Shown here: piece after piece, positions 6,832-14,358 of the stretch | Numbering within the stretch: the stretch's first letter is position 1 | How the letters are laid out: each line of letters opens with the position of its first letter | Assembly: GCA_946187475.1 (NCBI GenBank) | Contig: CAMHRJ010000003.1 | Coordinates: 1 to 23,592 of the forward strand | Direction: 5' to 3' | Length of the DNA stretch: 23,592 nucleotides | Source of the DNA: an uncultured Clostridia bacterium | Lineage (GTDB): Bacteria > Bacillota > Clostridia > Oscillospirales > Oscillospiraceae | The notes under the pieces: model-generated | The model's database searches: none | What the model was told of the DNA's origin: nothing | The model's input: only the letters and a program-made list of their open reading frames with translations | Made by a program: the position numbers and the translations under genes

Positions 6832-8088
6832 TCATTGCGCGCCGGTCTTACGGAGCTTTTTCTGGAGCCAGTCCTTCCCGTCCACGAAGCGGGAGACCAC
6901 GTAGCAGGCCACATAGTCGCCGGCGGCGTTGACCATGGTGGCAGGCGGGTCCACCAGATTGCCAAGCGCCAGAGCGATGGGGTAGGCCACCGCAAGCTGG
7001 TCCGGGAAGAAGATGGTGCACAGCACCAGCTCGCCCGTACCGCCGCCGCCGGGGATGCCGGACATGGCCACCGAGGAGAACACCGCCACGATGATGGCGA
7101 GAATCGCCCGACCGGTGCCGAAGTCCTGGCCGAACATGCCGAACAGGAAGGCTACCTTGATGATGGCGCTCATGGCGGAGCCGTCCATGTGCATGGTGGC
7201 GCCCAGGGGCAGCACGATGTCAGACACGTCCTTGGAAATGCCGGTCTCCTCCGCCACCTCCATGTTGGTGGGGATGGTGGCCACGCTGGAGCAGGTGCCG
7301 AAGGACACCGCCGCCGGGCGGAACAGCTTGGAGAACATGAGCTTTGCCGCGCCCTTGCCGCCGCCGAAGCGGGCGTAGATCGGGAAGAAAATGAACATGT
7401 AGACAAAGCAGAGGACGTAGTAGATGATCAGCGTCCGGCCGTAATCGCCGATGAGCTCCGGGCCGTAGCTGGCCACGAGGTACGCGAAGAAGCCGAAGAA
7501 GCCGATGGGGGCGTAGTAGGTGATGATCTTGACCACCTTCATCAGGCAGCCGTTGAGATCCTCCAGCAGCTGGGCGGTCTTGGTCTTGGGGCCGCCGTTG
7601 AGCTGGATGCCGAAGCCGAAGAGCACCGCCGCCACAATCAGCGGCAGGATGGCCCGGCGGCTGAAGAGCTCGGTGAAATCCGGCTTGGTGAAGAAATTGA
7701 TGATCATGTCCGCAACGCCGAGGGTTTCCCCGACCTCACCCTCCGCCGTGGGATAGTCGCCCACCACCAGCGGGATGCATCTGGCGATGACGTACATGAT
7801 CACAGCGGCGATGGCAGCCGTCACGCAGAAGGTGGCAATGGTGGTGCCCATCACCTTGCCCGCGCGGCGGGCGCTCTTCATGTTCGCGATGGCGGAGGAG
7901 ATGGACACGAACACCATCGGCACGACCACGCAGAACATCATGTTGATGAAGATGGTACCGATGGGCTCCAGCGCCGTCGCGCCCGGCCAGACCGCGCCGA
8001 CGATGCAGCCGGCCACGATGCCGATGACCATGCAGATCAAAAATCCGTAGTTTTTCAGGAAAGAATTCTTTTGGCTCACTTGCGCCAT
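6832..8088 (-). CDS. Dicarboxylate/amino acid:cation symporter (DAACS/SLC1 family)
   Basis: A 418-residue membrane transporter of the glutamate/dicarboxylate symporter fold. Landmarks are the HP1 serine-rich loop SFGTCSSVATIPTN (262-275), the cation-site helix MHMDGSAM (299-306), the HP2 loop SGIPGGGGTG (343-352) and the TM8 motif DPPATMVNAAGD (380-391). By alignment to the archaeal GltPh motif, the amino-group-binding Asp (D380), the Asn (N387) and the last Asp (D391) are kept, but the arginine that holds an acidic side chain is replaced by alanine (A383). This suggests a neutral amino acid rather than a dicarboxylate as substrate. The ATG at 8088 has GAGGTG (complement of 8095-8100) six bases upstream; the GTG at 8097 lies in that site. 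No partner genes adjoin it. Confidence 0.93.
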   Translation of the reverse strand: MAQVSQKNSFLKNYGFLICMVIGIVAGCIVGAVWPGATALEPIGTIFINMMFCVVVPMVFVSISSAIANMKSARRAGKVMGTTIATFCVTAAIAAVIMYVIARCIPLVVGDYPTAEGEVGETLGVADMIINFFTKPDFTELFSRRAILPLIVAAVLFGFGIQLNGGPKTKTAQLLEDLNGCLMKVVKIITYYAPIGFFGFFAYLVASYGPELIGDYGRTLIIYYVLCFVYMFIFFPIYARFGGGKGAAKLMFSKLFRPAAVSFGTCSSVATIPTNMEVAEETGISKDVSDIVLPLGATMHMDGSAMSAIIKVAFLFGMFGQDFGTGRAILAIIVAVFSSVAMSGIPGGGGTGELVLCTIFFPDQLAVAYPIALALGNLVDPPATMVNAAGDYVACYVVSRFVDGKDWLQKKLRKTGAQ

Positions 8089-8135
8089 GGGGGACACCTC
8101 TTTTTCTCATAGTAAGATCATTTTACACCATATAT

Positions 8136-8163
8136 TTTATAAATACTATGCAAATCCTGCCAA
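8136..8163 (-). promoter_or_regulatory. Candidate promoter for the symporter gene
   Basis: On the minus strand TTGGCA (complement of 8158-8163), a 16-base spacer and TATAAA (complement of 8136-8141) lie about 50 bases upstream of the start codon, in an A/T-rich stretch. Other -10-like sequences (TAAAAT) lie close by, so the exact start is uncertain. Confidence 0.5.
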
Positions 8164-8195
8164 GAATCCTATGCGAAAAATGCGCCGGAATCCAG

Positions 8196-8237
8196 AAAAT
8201 AGAAAACCACCCATGAGATCTGTGATCTCATGGGTGG
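8196..8237 (-). terminator. Terminator of the XRE regulator gene
   Basis: CCACCCATGAGATC-TGT-GATCTCATGGGTGG (8207-8237) is a perfect 14-base-pair stem. On the minus strand it is followed by TTTTCTATTTTC, and it begins 9 bases after the regulator's stop codon. Confidence 0.88.
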
Positions 8238-8245
8238 CGGGGCAG

Positions 8246-8776
8246 TCAGTCTTCGATGGTCCGGAACAGATTCTGCTTGCATTTTACGCTGTATTGCAGT
8301 GCATAGGAAGCTGCGCCTGCGTCCAGCGCCGCTTGTATTTCGGAAAGCTCTCTGGTTACGTCTTCCAGGTTTCTGTACCACGCAAGGAACGTGTTCTGCG
8401 TTCCCCACGGAGACAACTCCTTCCCGTCGGAGGCAAACAATGCGAACTTGGGGCTGTTTTTGCCGCCCTTATACTGCTGAGAACGCATTACTTTTGCCGC
8501 GTGGATGATGACCCCTTCATGGGGTGAAATGATTCTGATCGTACTCGAAGATTTGTCCTCCTCGGAGACTGTCGTCTCGTTTTCTTCTCCCAGAAGGCTA
8601 TCCAATGAAACATCGAGCTTTTTGGACAAGAGCAAAAGCTTGTCTACTTCCGGGTACCCTTCTCCAAGCTCCCACTTTGACACGGCCTGCCTGCTCACGC
8701 CCAGCATTTCCGCCAGCCCTTCCTGTGACAGGTGATTCTTCTTGCGAATCGTCTGCAGATTCTCTCCAAAACCCAT
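8246..8776 (-). CDS. XRE-family transcriptional regulator with unknown C-terminal domain
   Basis: A 176-residue protein whose N-terminus is a Cro/cI-type helix-turn-helix (residues 5-62): LQTIRKKNHLSQEGLAEML, then GVSRQAVSKWELGEGYPEVD, a very typical recognition-helix segment. After an acidic linker (ENETTVSEEDKSS) comes a C-terminal domain of about 100 residues that I do not recognise; it has no obvious membrane helix. The ATG at 8776 follows AAGGAGG with eight bases spacing. The frame stays open upstream to 8926, but that stretch contains the promoter and lacks its own ribosome binding site. A dyad in the promoter spacer suggests autoregulation. The gene it controls is not evident; the divergent neighbour side holds only tRNA-Pro and repeats. 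Confidence 0.88.
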   Translation of the reverse strand: MGFGENLQTIRKKNHLSQEGLAEMLGVSRQAVSKWELGEGYPEVDKLLLLSKKLDVSLDSLLGEENETTVSEEDKSSSTIRIISPHEGVIIHAAKVMRSQQYKGGKNSPKFALFASDGKELSPWGTQNTFLAWYRNLEDVTRELSEIQAALDAGAASYALQYSVKCKQNLFRTIED

Positions 8777-8799
8777 AGTATCAACCTCCTTGCAAAGGG

Positions 8800-8828
8800 A
8801 GTATACATCACGAATCGAATCGTTTCCA
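8800..8828 (-). promoter_or_regulatory. Promoter with embedded near-palindrome for the XRE regulator
   Basis: On the minus strand TGGAAA (complement of 8823-8828), a 17-base spacer and TATACT (complement of 8800-8805). The spacer region holds ACGATTCGATTCGT (complement of 8810-8823), a near-perfect 14-base dyad of the form ACGA-n-TCGA-n-TCGT, well placed for repression by the gene product. Confidence 0.55.
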
Positions 8829-8948
8829 CCAACCTCAATTTGCTTTTCCGCAACCTGAAGTTGCGTTCCTTTTTTGATGGATCGATACGCCAAATACCGT
8901 TTCATTGGGACGATTATACCAAACAATGTTCAATAAGGAAAGAAGAAA

Positions 8949-8977
8949 AGAGACCCTGATCGTATCATGATCAGAGT
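8949..8977 (-). terminator. Terminator-like hairpin on the minus strand
   Basis: On the minus strand CTGATC-ATGATAC-GATCAG with outer GAC/GTC pairs is followed by TCTTTTCTTCTTTCC. It lies downstream of tRNA-Pro, past its own terminator, and may catch read-through or end an unseen small transcript. Confidence 0.5.
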
Positions 8978-8992
8978 CAGATTTCTCAGTAT

Positions 8993-9038
8993 CAAAACAA
9001 AACCGAAGCCGGAGACGGCTTCAGTTTTGAAAGGAGGA
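8993..9038 (+). repeat. Hairpin repeat, copy 1 (plus orientation)
   Basis: CAAAACAAAACCGAAGCC then GGCTTCAGTTTTGAAAGGAG. The stem AAAAC-GAAGCC/GGCTTC-GTTTT and the tail TTTTGAAAGGA(A/G)GA are shared with copies 2 and 3, which lie in the opposite orientation on the other side of tRNA-Pro. Confidence 0.65.
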
Positions 9039-9084
9039 GCAGCGGCGTGAGTGCGCTCCGCCTTTTGATGCAAAGCATAAAAAG

Positions 9085-9116
9085 GTCGGAGCAAGCGATA
9101 AGAAGCTTGCTCCGAC
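9085..9116 (-). terminator. Intrinsic terminator of tRNA-Pro
   Basis: GTCGGAGCAAGC and GCTTGCTCCGAC form a perfect 12-base-pair stem, followed on the minus strand by CTTTTTATG, directly after the CCA end of the tRNA. Confidence 0.88.
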
Positions 9117-9117
9117 G

Positions 9118-9193
9118 TGGTCCGAGTGCCGAGATTCGAACTCGGGGCCTCCTGAACCCAAATCAGGCACGCTACCAACTGCGCTACACCCGG
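9118..9193 (-). tRNA. tRNA-Pro, anticodon TGG
   Basis: On the minus strand the 76 bases fold as a full cloverleaf: acceptor CCGGGTG with CACTCGG (one G-U pair), D arm GCGC-AGTTGGTA-GCGT, anticodon arm CCTGA-TTTGGGT-TCAGG with anticodon TGG at loop positions 34-36, a five-base variable loop, and T arm CCGAG-TTCGAAT-CTCGG. The discriminator A is followed by an encoded CCA. TGG reads proline codons, by wobble possibly all four. A strong terminator follows directly. The nearest convincing promoter is some 265 bases upstream at 9460-9488, so a long leader would have to be trimmed by RNase P. Confidence 0.96.
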
Positions 9194-9270
9194 ACGGCGT
9201 CAGATTGGGCGCGCTTCGTTTCGCAGCCGGGATTCGGCTTTGCCGTATCCCGCCGGCTCCACATACGCTT

Positions 9271-9315
9271 CCCCAATCTTCCTTTCAAAATCGAAGCGTG
9301 AGCTTCGATTTTGTG
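9271..9315 (-). repeat. Hairpin repeat, copy 2 (minus orientation)
   Basis: The stem AAAATCGAAGC-GTGA-GCTTCGATTTT (9287-9312, 11 pairs) is preceded on plus by CCCCAATCTTCCTTTC. It repeats exactly 80 bases later as copy 3, where the same leader reads CCCCATTCTTCCTTTC. Confidence 0.75.
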
Positions 9316-9350
9316 TAAAGGGGATGGGAATGGCGGCTTCGTATCCGCGC

Positions 9351-9401
9351 CCCCATTCTTCCTTTCAAAAACAAAGCCGTAAGCTTTGTTTTTGTTTTGT
9401 G
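9351..9401 (-). repeat. Hairpin repeat, copy 3 (minus orientation)
   Basis: The stem CAAAAACAAAGC/GCTTTGTTTTTG (9366-9394, 12 pairs) is followed by TTTTGTGAG on plus. Stem bases differ from copy 2 in a paired way (TCGAAGC/GCTTCGA versus ACAAAGC/GCTTTGT), so the pairing is kept while the sequence changes. With copy 2 it fills most of the 386-base gap between tRNA-Pro and recJ. Confidence 0.75.
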
Positions 9402-9459
9402 AGAAGGGAATACGGCTTCATTTCCGCGACCCATTTGTCCCTGGATTGGGACGCGAATG

Positions 9460-9488
9460 ATTGTATCATAATCGGCGGGAAAGTTCAA
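9460..9488 (-). promoter_or_regulatory. Minus-strand promoter upstream of tRNA-Pro
   Basis: TTGAAC (complement of 9483-9488), a 17-base spacer and TACAAT (complement of 9460-9465). It is directed toward the hairpin repeats and tRNA-Pro, with no other gene in between. Confidence 0.65.
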
Positions 9489-9513
9489 TCTTTTTTCGCC
9501 GGGGATTTCATTA

Positions 9514-9542
9514 TTGCATTTTCCGAGGAATTTCGCTATACT
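9514..9542 (+). promoter_or_regulatory. Promoter for the recJ operon
   Basis: TTGCAT (9514-9519), a 17-base spacer and TATACT (9537-9542), with an overlapping TATAAT at 9542-9547, about 35 bases before the recJ start. It is divergent from the 9460-9488 promoter. Confidence 0.72.
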
Positions 9543-9579
9543 ATAATGATAAAGAAATAAAATTGAATTGAGGCCGAGT

Positions 9580-11619
9580 ATGAAACAGCGAGCTTGGAAA
9601 ATACCATACGAGCCTCCGGAGGTGCCCACCGCGCTGGTCAGCGCGGGCTATCGCCCTTTGCTTGCGGCGATTCTGGCGTCCCGGGGGATCGAGGACGTGG
9701 GCGAAGCGGAGAAATTTCTCCACTGCGGCATGGAGGCCCTCCACGATCCCCTGCAGATGCGGGGCATGGAGCGGGCGGCCGAACGGGTGCGCCTGGCCAT
9801 CCGAAATCGGGAGCATGTTGCGGTCTTCGGCGACTATGACGTGGACGGCATCACCTCCACCTGCGTGCTCACGGACTATCTCCGCAGTCAGGGCGTGGAG
9901 TGCACGCCCTACATCCCCGATCGCATCAACGAGGGCTACGGCCTGAACGGCGACGCGGTGCGCGCCCTCCATGAGCAGGGCGTGAAGCTGATCATCACCG
10001 TGGACTGCGGCATCACCGCCATCGAGGAGGCGAAGCTGGCCCTGGAGCTGGGCGTGGATATGGTCATCACCGACCACCACGAGTGCAGCGAGCAGGCCGT
10101 GCCGGACGCTCTGGCCGTGGTGGACCCGAAGCAGCCGGAATGCACCTATCCCAACCCCGGGCTCGCAGGGGTGGGTGTGGCGTTCAAGCTGGTCTGCACC
10201 CTCCACGGCGACGTTGCCGCCATGCTGCGGCAGTACGGCGATCTGGTGGCCATCGGCACGGTGGCCGACGTGATGCCCCTCACCGGAGAGAACCGCTTTC
10301 TGGTCTCCTACGGTCTGAAGCTTCTGAACACGAAACCGAGACCCGGCCTGCGGGCGCTGCTGCTGGAGTGCGGCGCGCTGGAAAAGGAGATCACCGCCAC
10401 CACCATCGGCTATGTGATCGCCCCGCGGCTGAACGCCGCCGGCAGACTGGGCAAGACCATGGTCTCCGCCAAGCTTTTGATGACGCGCAATCCCTTCGAG
10501 GCTGAGCGGCTGGCTCTGGAGCTCTGCGAGCTGAACCGGGAGCGCCAGGCCCTGGAGCAGGAGATCTGGGACGAGGCCTCCGAGCGGGCAAAGGGCTCCG
10601 CCCCCGGGTCCCCGCTGGTGCTCTCCAGTGACGACTGGCACCAGGGCGTCATCGGCATCGCGGCCTCCCGTTTGAGCGAGACCTTTTACATGCCCACCAT
10701 CATGATTCGATTCTACGGCGACCGGGGCAAGGGCTCCTGCCGGAGCTTCGGCGGCTTCAATCTCTATAACGCCCTGGCGGCCTGCAGCGATCTGCTGGAG
10801 GGCTTCGGCGGCCATGCGCTGGCAGCGGGTCTCACCATCCGCCGGGAGAACATCGACCGGTTCCGCAAGGCCCTGACGGACTATTACCGGGAAAACCCCG
10901 TGGAGTCCCTGCCGGACCTGCAGCCGGATCTGCGCATTGCCGACCCGCGGATGCTCTCGCTGGAGAACGTGGAAGCGCTCTCCGCTCTGGAGCCCTGCGG
11001 CAGCGGCAACCCCAAGCCCCAGCTGTGTATGACGGGGCTGCACCTGGTGAATCTGATTCCCATCGGCGGCGGCAAGCACGCCAGGCTTCAGATCGAGCAT
11101 CTGGGCTGCCGATTTGACTGCATCTATTTCTCCTGCCCGGTGGAGCGGCTGCCCGTGCGCCGGGGGGACTGGATCGACCTGGCCTTCACACCCCAGATCA
11201 ACCACTTCCGGGGCCACGACAGTGTGCAGCTGCTGGTGACGGACGTGCGCCGCAGCGACATGCTGCCCATCTGCCGGAAGGTGCTCAGCGGCGAACTGCC
11301 CAGCCAGTGGGACGCCGCGGTGTTCTGCCCCCGGCGGGAGGACTTCGTCCGGGTCTGGCGCTGGCTGGCGGCACCGGTGGAGTTCCCGGCGGAGGAACTG
11401 CTGCGCAATGTGCCCGCGGGGATGCATCCGCTGCAGGTGTGTTTGTGCCTGATGATCATGCAGGAGATGCGCCTGGCCAGCGTCCTGCTGGACGAGGACG
11501 ACACCCTCCGCGCCATGCCCGTGGAGGGATGTGCCAAGGTGGATTTGAACCAATCTGTCATTCTGCGCTCGCTGCGCACGGCCCAGCGCCGGGTCCGCGA
11601 CGCGCTGCTGAAATCTTGA
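9580..11619 (+). CDS. recJ: Single-stranded-DNA-specific 5'-3' exonuclease RecJ
   Basis: RecJ degrades single-stranded DNA from the 5' end in recombination, mismatch and base-excision repair. The 679 residues contain the DHH phosphoesterase motifs in order: GDYDVDG (D85 region), VDCG (D142 region) and the DHH box TDHHE (D165-H167), which bind the catalytic metal ions. The DHHA1 domain follows, with SSDDWHQGVIGI, SCRSFGGFN and GFGGHALAAG (near 408-415), then an OB-like segment (PIGGGKHARLQIEH) and a C-terminal extension of about 130 residues. The ATG at 9580 lies six bases after GAGG; the TTG at 9568 overlaps that site. It heads a tight unit: relA starts 18 bases after its stop. Confidence 0.95.
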   Translation: MKQRAWKIPYEPPEVPTALVSAGYRPLLAAILASRGIEDVGEAEKFLHCGMEALHDPLQMRGMERAAERVRLAIRNREHVAVFGDYDVDGITSTCVLTDYLRSQGVECTPYIPDRINEGYGLNGDAVRALHEQGVKLIITVDCGITAIEEAKLALELGVDMVITDHHECSEQAVPDALAVVDPKQPECTYPNPGLAGVGVAFKLVCTLHGDVAAMLRQYGDLVAIGTVADVMPLTGENRFLVSYGLKLLNTKPRPGLRALLLECGALEKEITATTIGYVIAPRLNAAGRLGKTMVSAKLLMTRNPFEAERLALELCELNRERQALEQEIWDEASERAKGSAPGSPLVLSSDDWHQGVIGIAASRLSETFYMPTIMIRFYGDRGKGSCRSFGGFNLYNALAACSDLLEGFGGHALAAGLTIRRENIDRFRKALTDYYRENPVESLPDLQPDLRIADPRMLSLENVEALSALEPCGSGNPKPQLCMTGLHLVNLIPIGGGKHARLQIEHLGCRFDCIYFSCPVERLPVRRGDWIDLAFTPQINHFRGHDSVQLLVTDVRRSDMLPICRKVLSGELPSQWDAAVFCPRREDFVRVWRWLAAPVEFPAEELLRNVPAGMHPLQVCLCLMIMQEMRLASVLLDEDDTLRAMPVEGCAKVDLNQSVILRSLRTAQRRVRDALLKS

Positions 11620-11637
11620 AGGAAAGGAGACTGCCAT

Positions 11638-13899
11638 ATGCCGCAGGAAGTAAAAACCGAAGCGAAACCTTATGATGTGGAAGCGCATTATCAGGAGCTG
11701 GAGCATAAGATCGCAGCCTCCGGCATGACCATGGACCTGGGCCGCATCCGGGCCGCCTTCGAGGTGGCGGAGCGGGCCCACGCCGGTCAGAAGCGGAAGG
11801 ACGGCACGCCCTACGTCTCCCACTGCATTGCGGCCAGCATCATCGCCGCCGAAATGGGCCTGGACGAGGACAGCATCGTCGCCTCGCTCCTGCACGACTG
11901 CGTGGAGGACACCTCTCTCACTCATGAGGACATCGCCCGCAGCTTTGGCCCGGCGGTGGCGGACCTGGTGGAGGGCGTCACGAAGCTGACCCGCGTCACC
12001 TTCATGTCCGTAGAGGAGCAGCAGATGGAGAACCTGCGCAAGATGCTCCTGGCCATGGCCAAGGACATCCGTGTCATCCTGATCAAAATGGCCGACCGCC
12101 TCCACAACATGCGTACCATGGACTACCAGACCCAGGAAAAGCAGCGCATCAAGTCGCTGGAGACCATGGAGGTCTACGCCCCCATCGCCCACCGACTGGG
12201 CATGCAGCGCATCAAGTGGGAGCTGGAGGACCTCTCCCTGCGCTATCTGGACCCGGAGGGCTACCAGGCCATCACCGCCTATCTGGACGAGCGGATGGAA
12301 ACCCTGCAGAACTTCATGCAGGACATCGAAGCGCGCATCCAGACCCGGCTCCAGCAGGAGGGCATCAAGTGCTCCATCTCCTCCCGCATCAAGCATATCT
12401 ACAGCATCTACCGCAAAATGTACGCCCAGAAGATCGACATCAACGGCATCTTCGATCTCTGCGCCTTCCGGGTCATCACCGACGACGTGACCGAGTGCTA
12501 CGCCGCTCTGGGCGTGATCCACTCCATGTTCAAGCCCGTACCCGGACGCTTCAAGGACTATATCTCCACGCCGAAGCCCAACAACTACCGCAGCGTCCAC
12601 ACCACGGTCATCGGCGACCAGGGCATCCCCTTCGAGGTGCAGCTGCGCACTTGGGAGATGCACATCTCCGCCGAGTACGGCGTTGCCGCCCATTGGAAGT
12701 ATAAGTCCGGCGACAGCGGCGTCAAGCCCGGCGACGAGGAGAAATTCGCCTGGGTGCGCCGTCTGCTGGAGACCCAGCAGGAGAGCGACGCCCAGGACTT
12801 CTTCCACAACCTGAAGATCGACATGTTTGCCGACGAGGTGTTCGTGTTCTCGCCCAAGGGCGACGTGATCACCCTGCCCGCCGGCGCCACGCCCATCGAC
12901 TTTGCCTACAGCATCCATTCCGGCGTGGGCAACACCATGGTGGGCGCCAAGGTCAACGGCCGCATCGTGAACTTCGACTACGTGCTCCAGAACGGCGACA
13001 TCGTGGAGATCCGCACCAGCAAAAACGCCCCCGGCCCCAACCGGGACTGGCTCCAGCTGGCCAAGAGCGGCTCCGCCCGGACGAAGATCAAGCAGTGGCT
13101 GAAAAAGGAGCGCCGGGAGGAAAACGTCCTCCACGGCAAGGAGATGTTCGAGCGGGAGCTCCGCCAGTCCGGCATCGCCCCGGCGGACATTTACACCGAC
13201 GAGGTGCTGCCCATCATCCTCAAGCGGCTGGCCTTCCCGCACATCGATGATCTCTACGCCGCCATCGGCTACGGCGGCATCACCGCCACCCGCACTGTCA
13301 ACCGCATCAAGGATGAGCTCCAGCGCAGCCAGTCTGCGGAGCAGAAGACCGCCCTGGACAAGATCGAGGAGCAGGCCGAGCGCCGCAACAAGCGTGAGCG
13401 CCACGCCGTCCACGGCATTCTGGTGGAGGGGCTGGACAACTGCCTCATCAAGTTCTCCCGCTGCTGCACTCCCGTTCCCGGCGACGACGTGATCGGCTTC
13501 ATCACCCGGGGCGCCGGCGTCTCCATCCACCGGAAGGACTGCGAGAACTATCTCAACAGCCCGGAGGAAAACCGGGGCCGCTGGATCAACGTCAGCTGGG
13601 CCGAGCGCACCACGGACGAATATTCCACCACGCTGCTGCTTCTGAGCATCCAGCGCTCCGGCCTGGTCATGGATGTGGCCACGGCGCTCAACTCCCTGAA
13701 CGCCAAGGTCCGCAACCTCAGCGCCCGGGACGTGGAGAATAACCGCTCCACCGTCAACATCACCGTGGAGGTGCACACTCTGTCCGAGCTTCGGCTCATC
13801 ATCAACCGGCTCAGCGGCATCCATGGTGTCATCCGCGTGGCCCGCGTGGGCTCTGCCGAGGCCAAGGCACATTTTGACGAGAAAGGAAATCCAAAATGA
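11638..13899 (+). CDS. relA: Bifunctional (p)ppGpp synthetase/hydrolase (Rel/SpoT family)
   Basis: This 753-residue long RSH enzyme makes (p)ppGpp from GTP or GDP and ATP on stalled ribosomes (EC 2.7.6.5) and hydrolyses it (EC 3.1.7.2). The hydrolase domain keeps H62 and the HD box H86-D87 with E90-D91 (HDCVED). The synthetase domain has RIKHIYSIYRKM (R250-K252, the basic type seen in bifunctional enzymes), DLCAFRVI, GRFKDYIS and EVQLRTWEMHISAEYGVAAHWKYK. A TGS domain (about 399-460), the cysteine-containing SRCCTPVPGDD segment (about 601-640) and an ACT domain (about 663-738) form the regulatory half. Both active sites look intact. AAGGAG precedes the ATG by eight bases. The stop overlaps the dtd start by four bases (ATGA), indicating translational coupling. 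Confidence 0.96.
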   Translation: MPQEVKTEAKPYDVEAHYQELEHKIAASGMTMDLGRIRAAFEVAERAHAGQKRKDGTPYVSHCIAASIIAAEMGLDEDSIVASLLHDCVEDTSLTHEDIARSFGPAVADLVEGVTKLTRVTFMSVEEQQMENLRKMLLAMAKDIRVILIKMADRLHNMRTMDYQTQEKQRIKSLETMEVYAPIAHRLGMQRIKWELEDLSLRYLDPEGYQAITAYLDERMETLQNFMQDIEARIQTRLQQEGIKCSISSRIKHIYSIYRKMYAQKIDINGIFDLCAFRVITDDVTECYAALGVIHSMFKPVPGRFKDYISTPKPNNYRSVHTTVIGDQGIPFEVQLRTWEMHISAEYGVAAHWKYKSGDSGVKPGDEEKFAWVRRLLETQQESDAQDFFHNLKIDMFADEVFVFSPKGDVITLPAGATPIDFAYSIHSGVGNTMVGAKVNGRIVNFDYVLQNGDIVEIRTSKNAPGPNRDWLQLAKSGSARTKIKQWLKKERREENVLHGKEMFERELRQSGIAPADIYTDEVLPIILKRLAFPHIDDLYAAIGYGGITATRTVNRIKDELQRSQSAEQKTALDKIEEQAERRNKRERHAVHGILVEGLDNCLIKFSRCCTPVPGDDVIGFITRGAGVSIHRKDCENYLNSPEENRGRWINVSWAERTTDEYSTTLLLLSIQRSGLVMDVATALNSLNAKVRNLSARDVENNRSTVNITVEVHTLSELRLIINRLSGIHGVIRVARVGSAEAKAHFDEKGNPK

Positions 13900-14339
13900 G
13901 AGCAGTTGTAACCCGCGTCAACTCCGCCAGCGTCAGCATCGACGGCGCCGTGAAGGGCAGCATCGGCAAGGGCTTTCTGGTGCTTCTGGGCGTCCATGTG
14001 GAGGACACTGAGGCCGAGGCCAAGCGCATTGCCGACAAGATCTGCGGTCTGCGCGTCTTTGAGGACGAGGCCGGCAAGATGAATGTGAACCCCGCCGACG
14101 CCGGGGCAGAGCTGCTGATCGTGAGCCAGTTCACCCTGTATGCCGACTGCAAATCCCGCCGTCCCGGCTTTGTCAAGGCCGCCCGGCCGGATACCGCCAT
14201 TCCGCTCTATGAGCTGGTCATTGCCGAGTGCCGCGCCCGGGGCTTCCATGTGGAGACCGGCGAATTCGGCGCCTATATGCAGGTTGCCTCGGAAAACGAC
14301 GGCCCTGTGACCATCCTGCTGGACACGAAGGAACTGTAA
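13896..14339 (+). CDS. dtd: D-aminoacyl-tRNA deacylase
   Basis: Dtd hydrolyses D-amino acids (and mischarged glycine) from tRNA (EC 3.1.1.96), protecting translation from D-amino acids. At 147 residues it is standard length. Both signature motifs are present: SQFTLYAD (residues 77-84) and NDGPVTI (from residue 134), the latter carrying the Gly-Pro pair that excludes L-aminoacyl substrates in the partner subunit of the homodimer. The ATG overlaps the relA stop in an ATGA, and a GAAAGGAAAT ribosome binding site lies inside the relA end. Linkage of dtd to relA is common in Firmicutes. Confidence 0.96.
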   Translation: MRAVVTRVNSASVSIDGAVKGSIGKGFLVLLGVHVEDTEAEAKRIADKICGLRVFEDEAGKMNVNPADAGAELLIVSQFTLYADCKSRRPGFVKAARPDTAIPLYELVIAECRARGFHVETGEFGAYMQVASENDGPVTILLDTKEL

Positions 14340-14358
14340 TCCGATTGGAGGAATCATT

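Noticed and set aside
6811..8112. Plus-strand 433-codon frame
   Set aside because: Opposite strand of the symporter; His/Gly/Asp-rich shadow without motifs.
8777..8926. Possible longer N-terminus of the XRE regulator
   Set aside because: The added 50 residues overlap the promoter and operator-like dyad; the ATG at 8776 has a strong ribosome binding site.
9271..9401. CRISPR-like spaced repeats
   Set aside because: Only two units in direct order, 80 bases apart, with diverged hairpin stems and no cas genes. They are hairpin repeats, not a CRISPR array.
9541..13872. Very long minus-strand open frame (1443 codons)
   Set aside because: It is antisense to recJ and relA, which are certain genes. 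Its composition (rich in His, Gly, Val, Gln, Asp) is what GC-rich codon usage gives on the opposite strand, and it has no recognisable domain.
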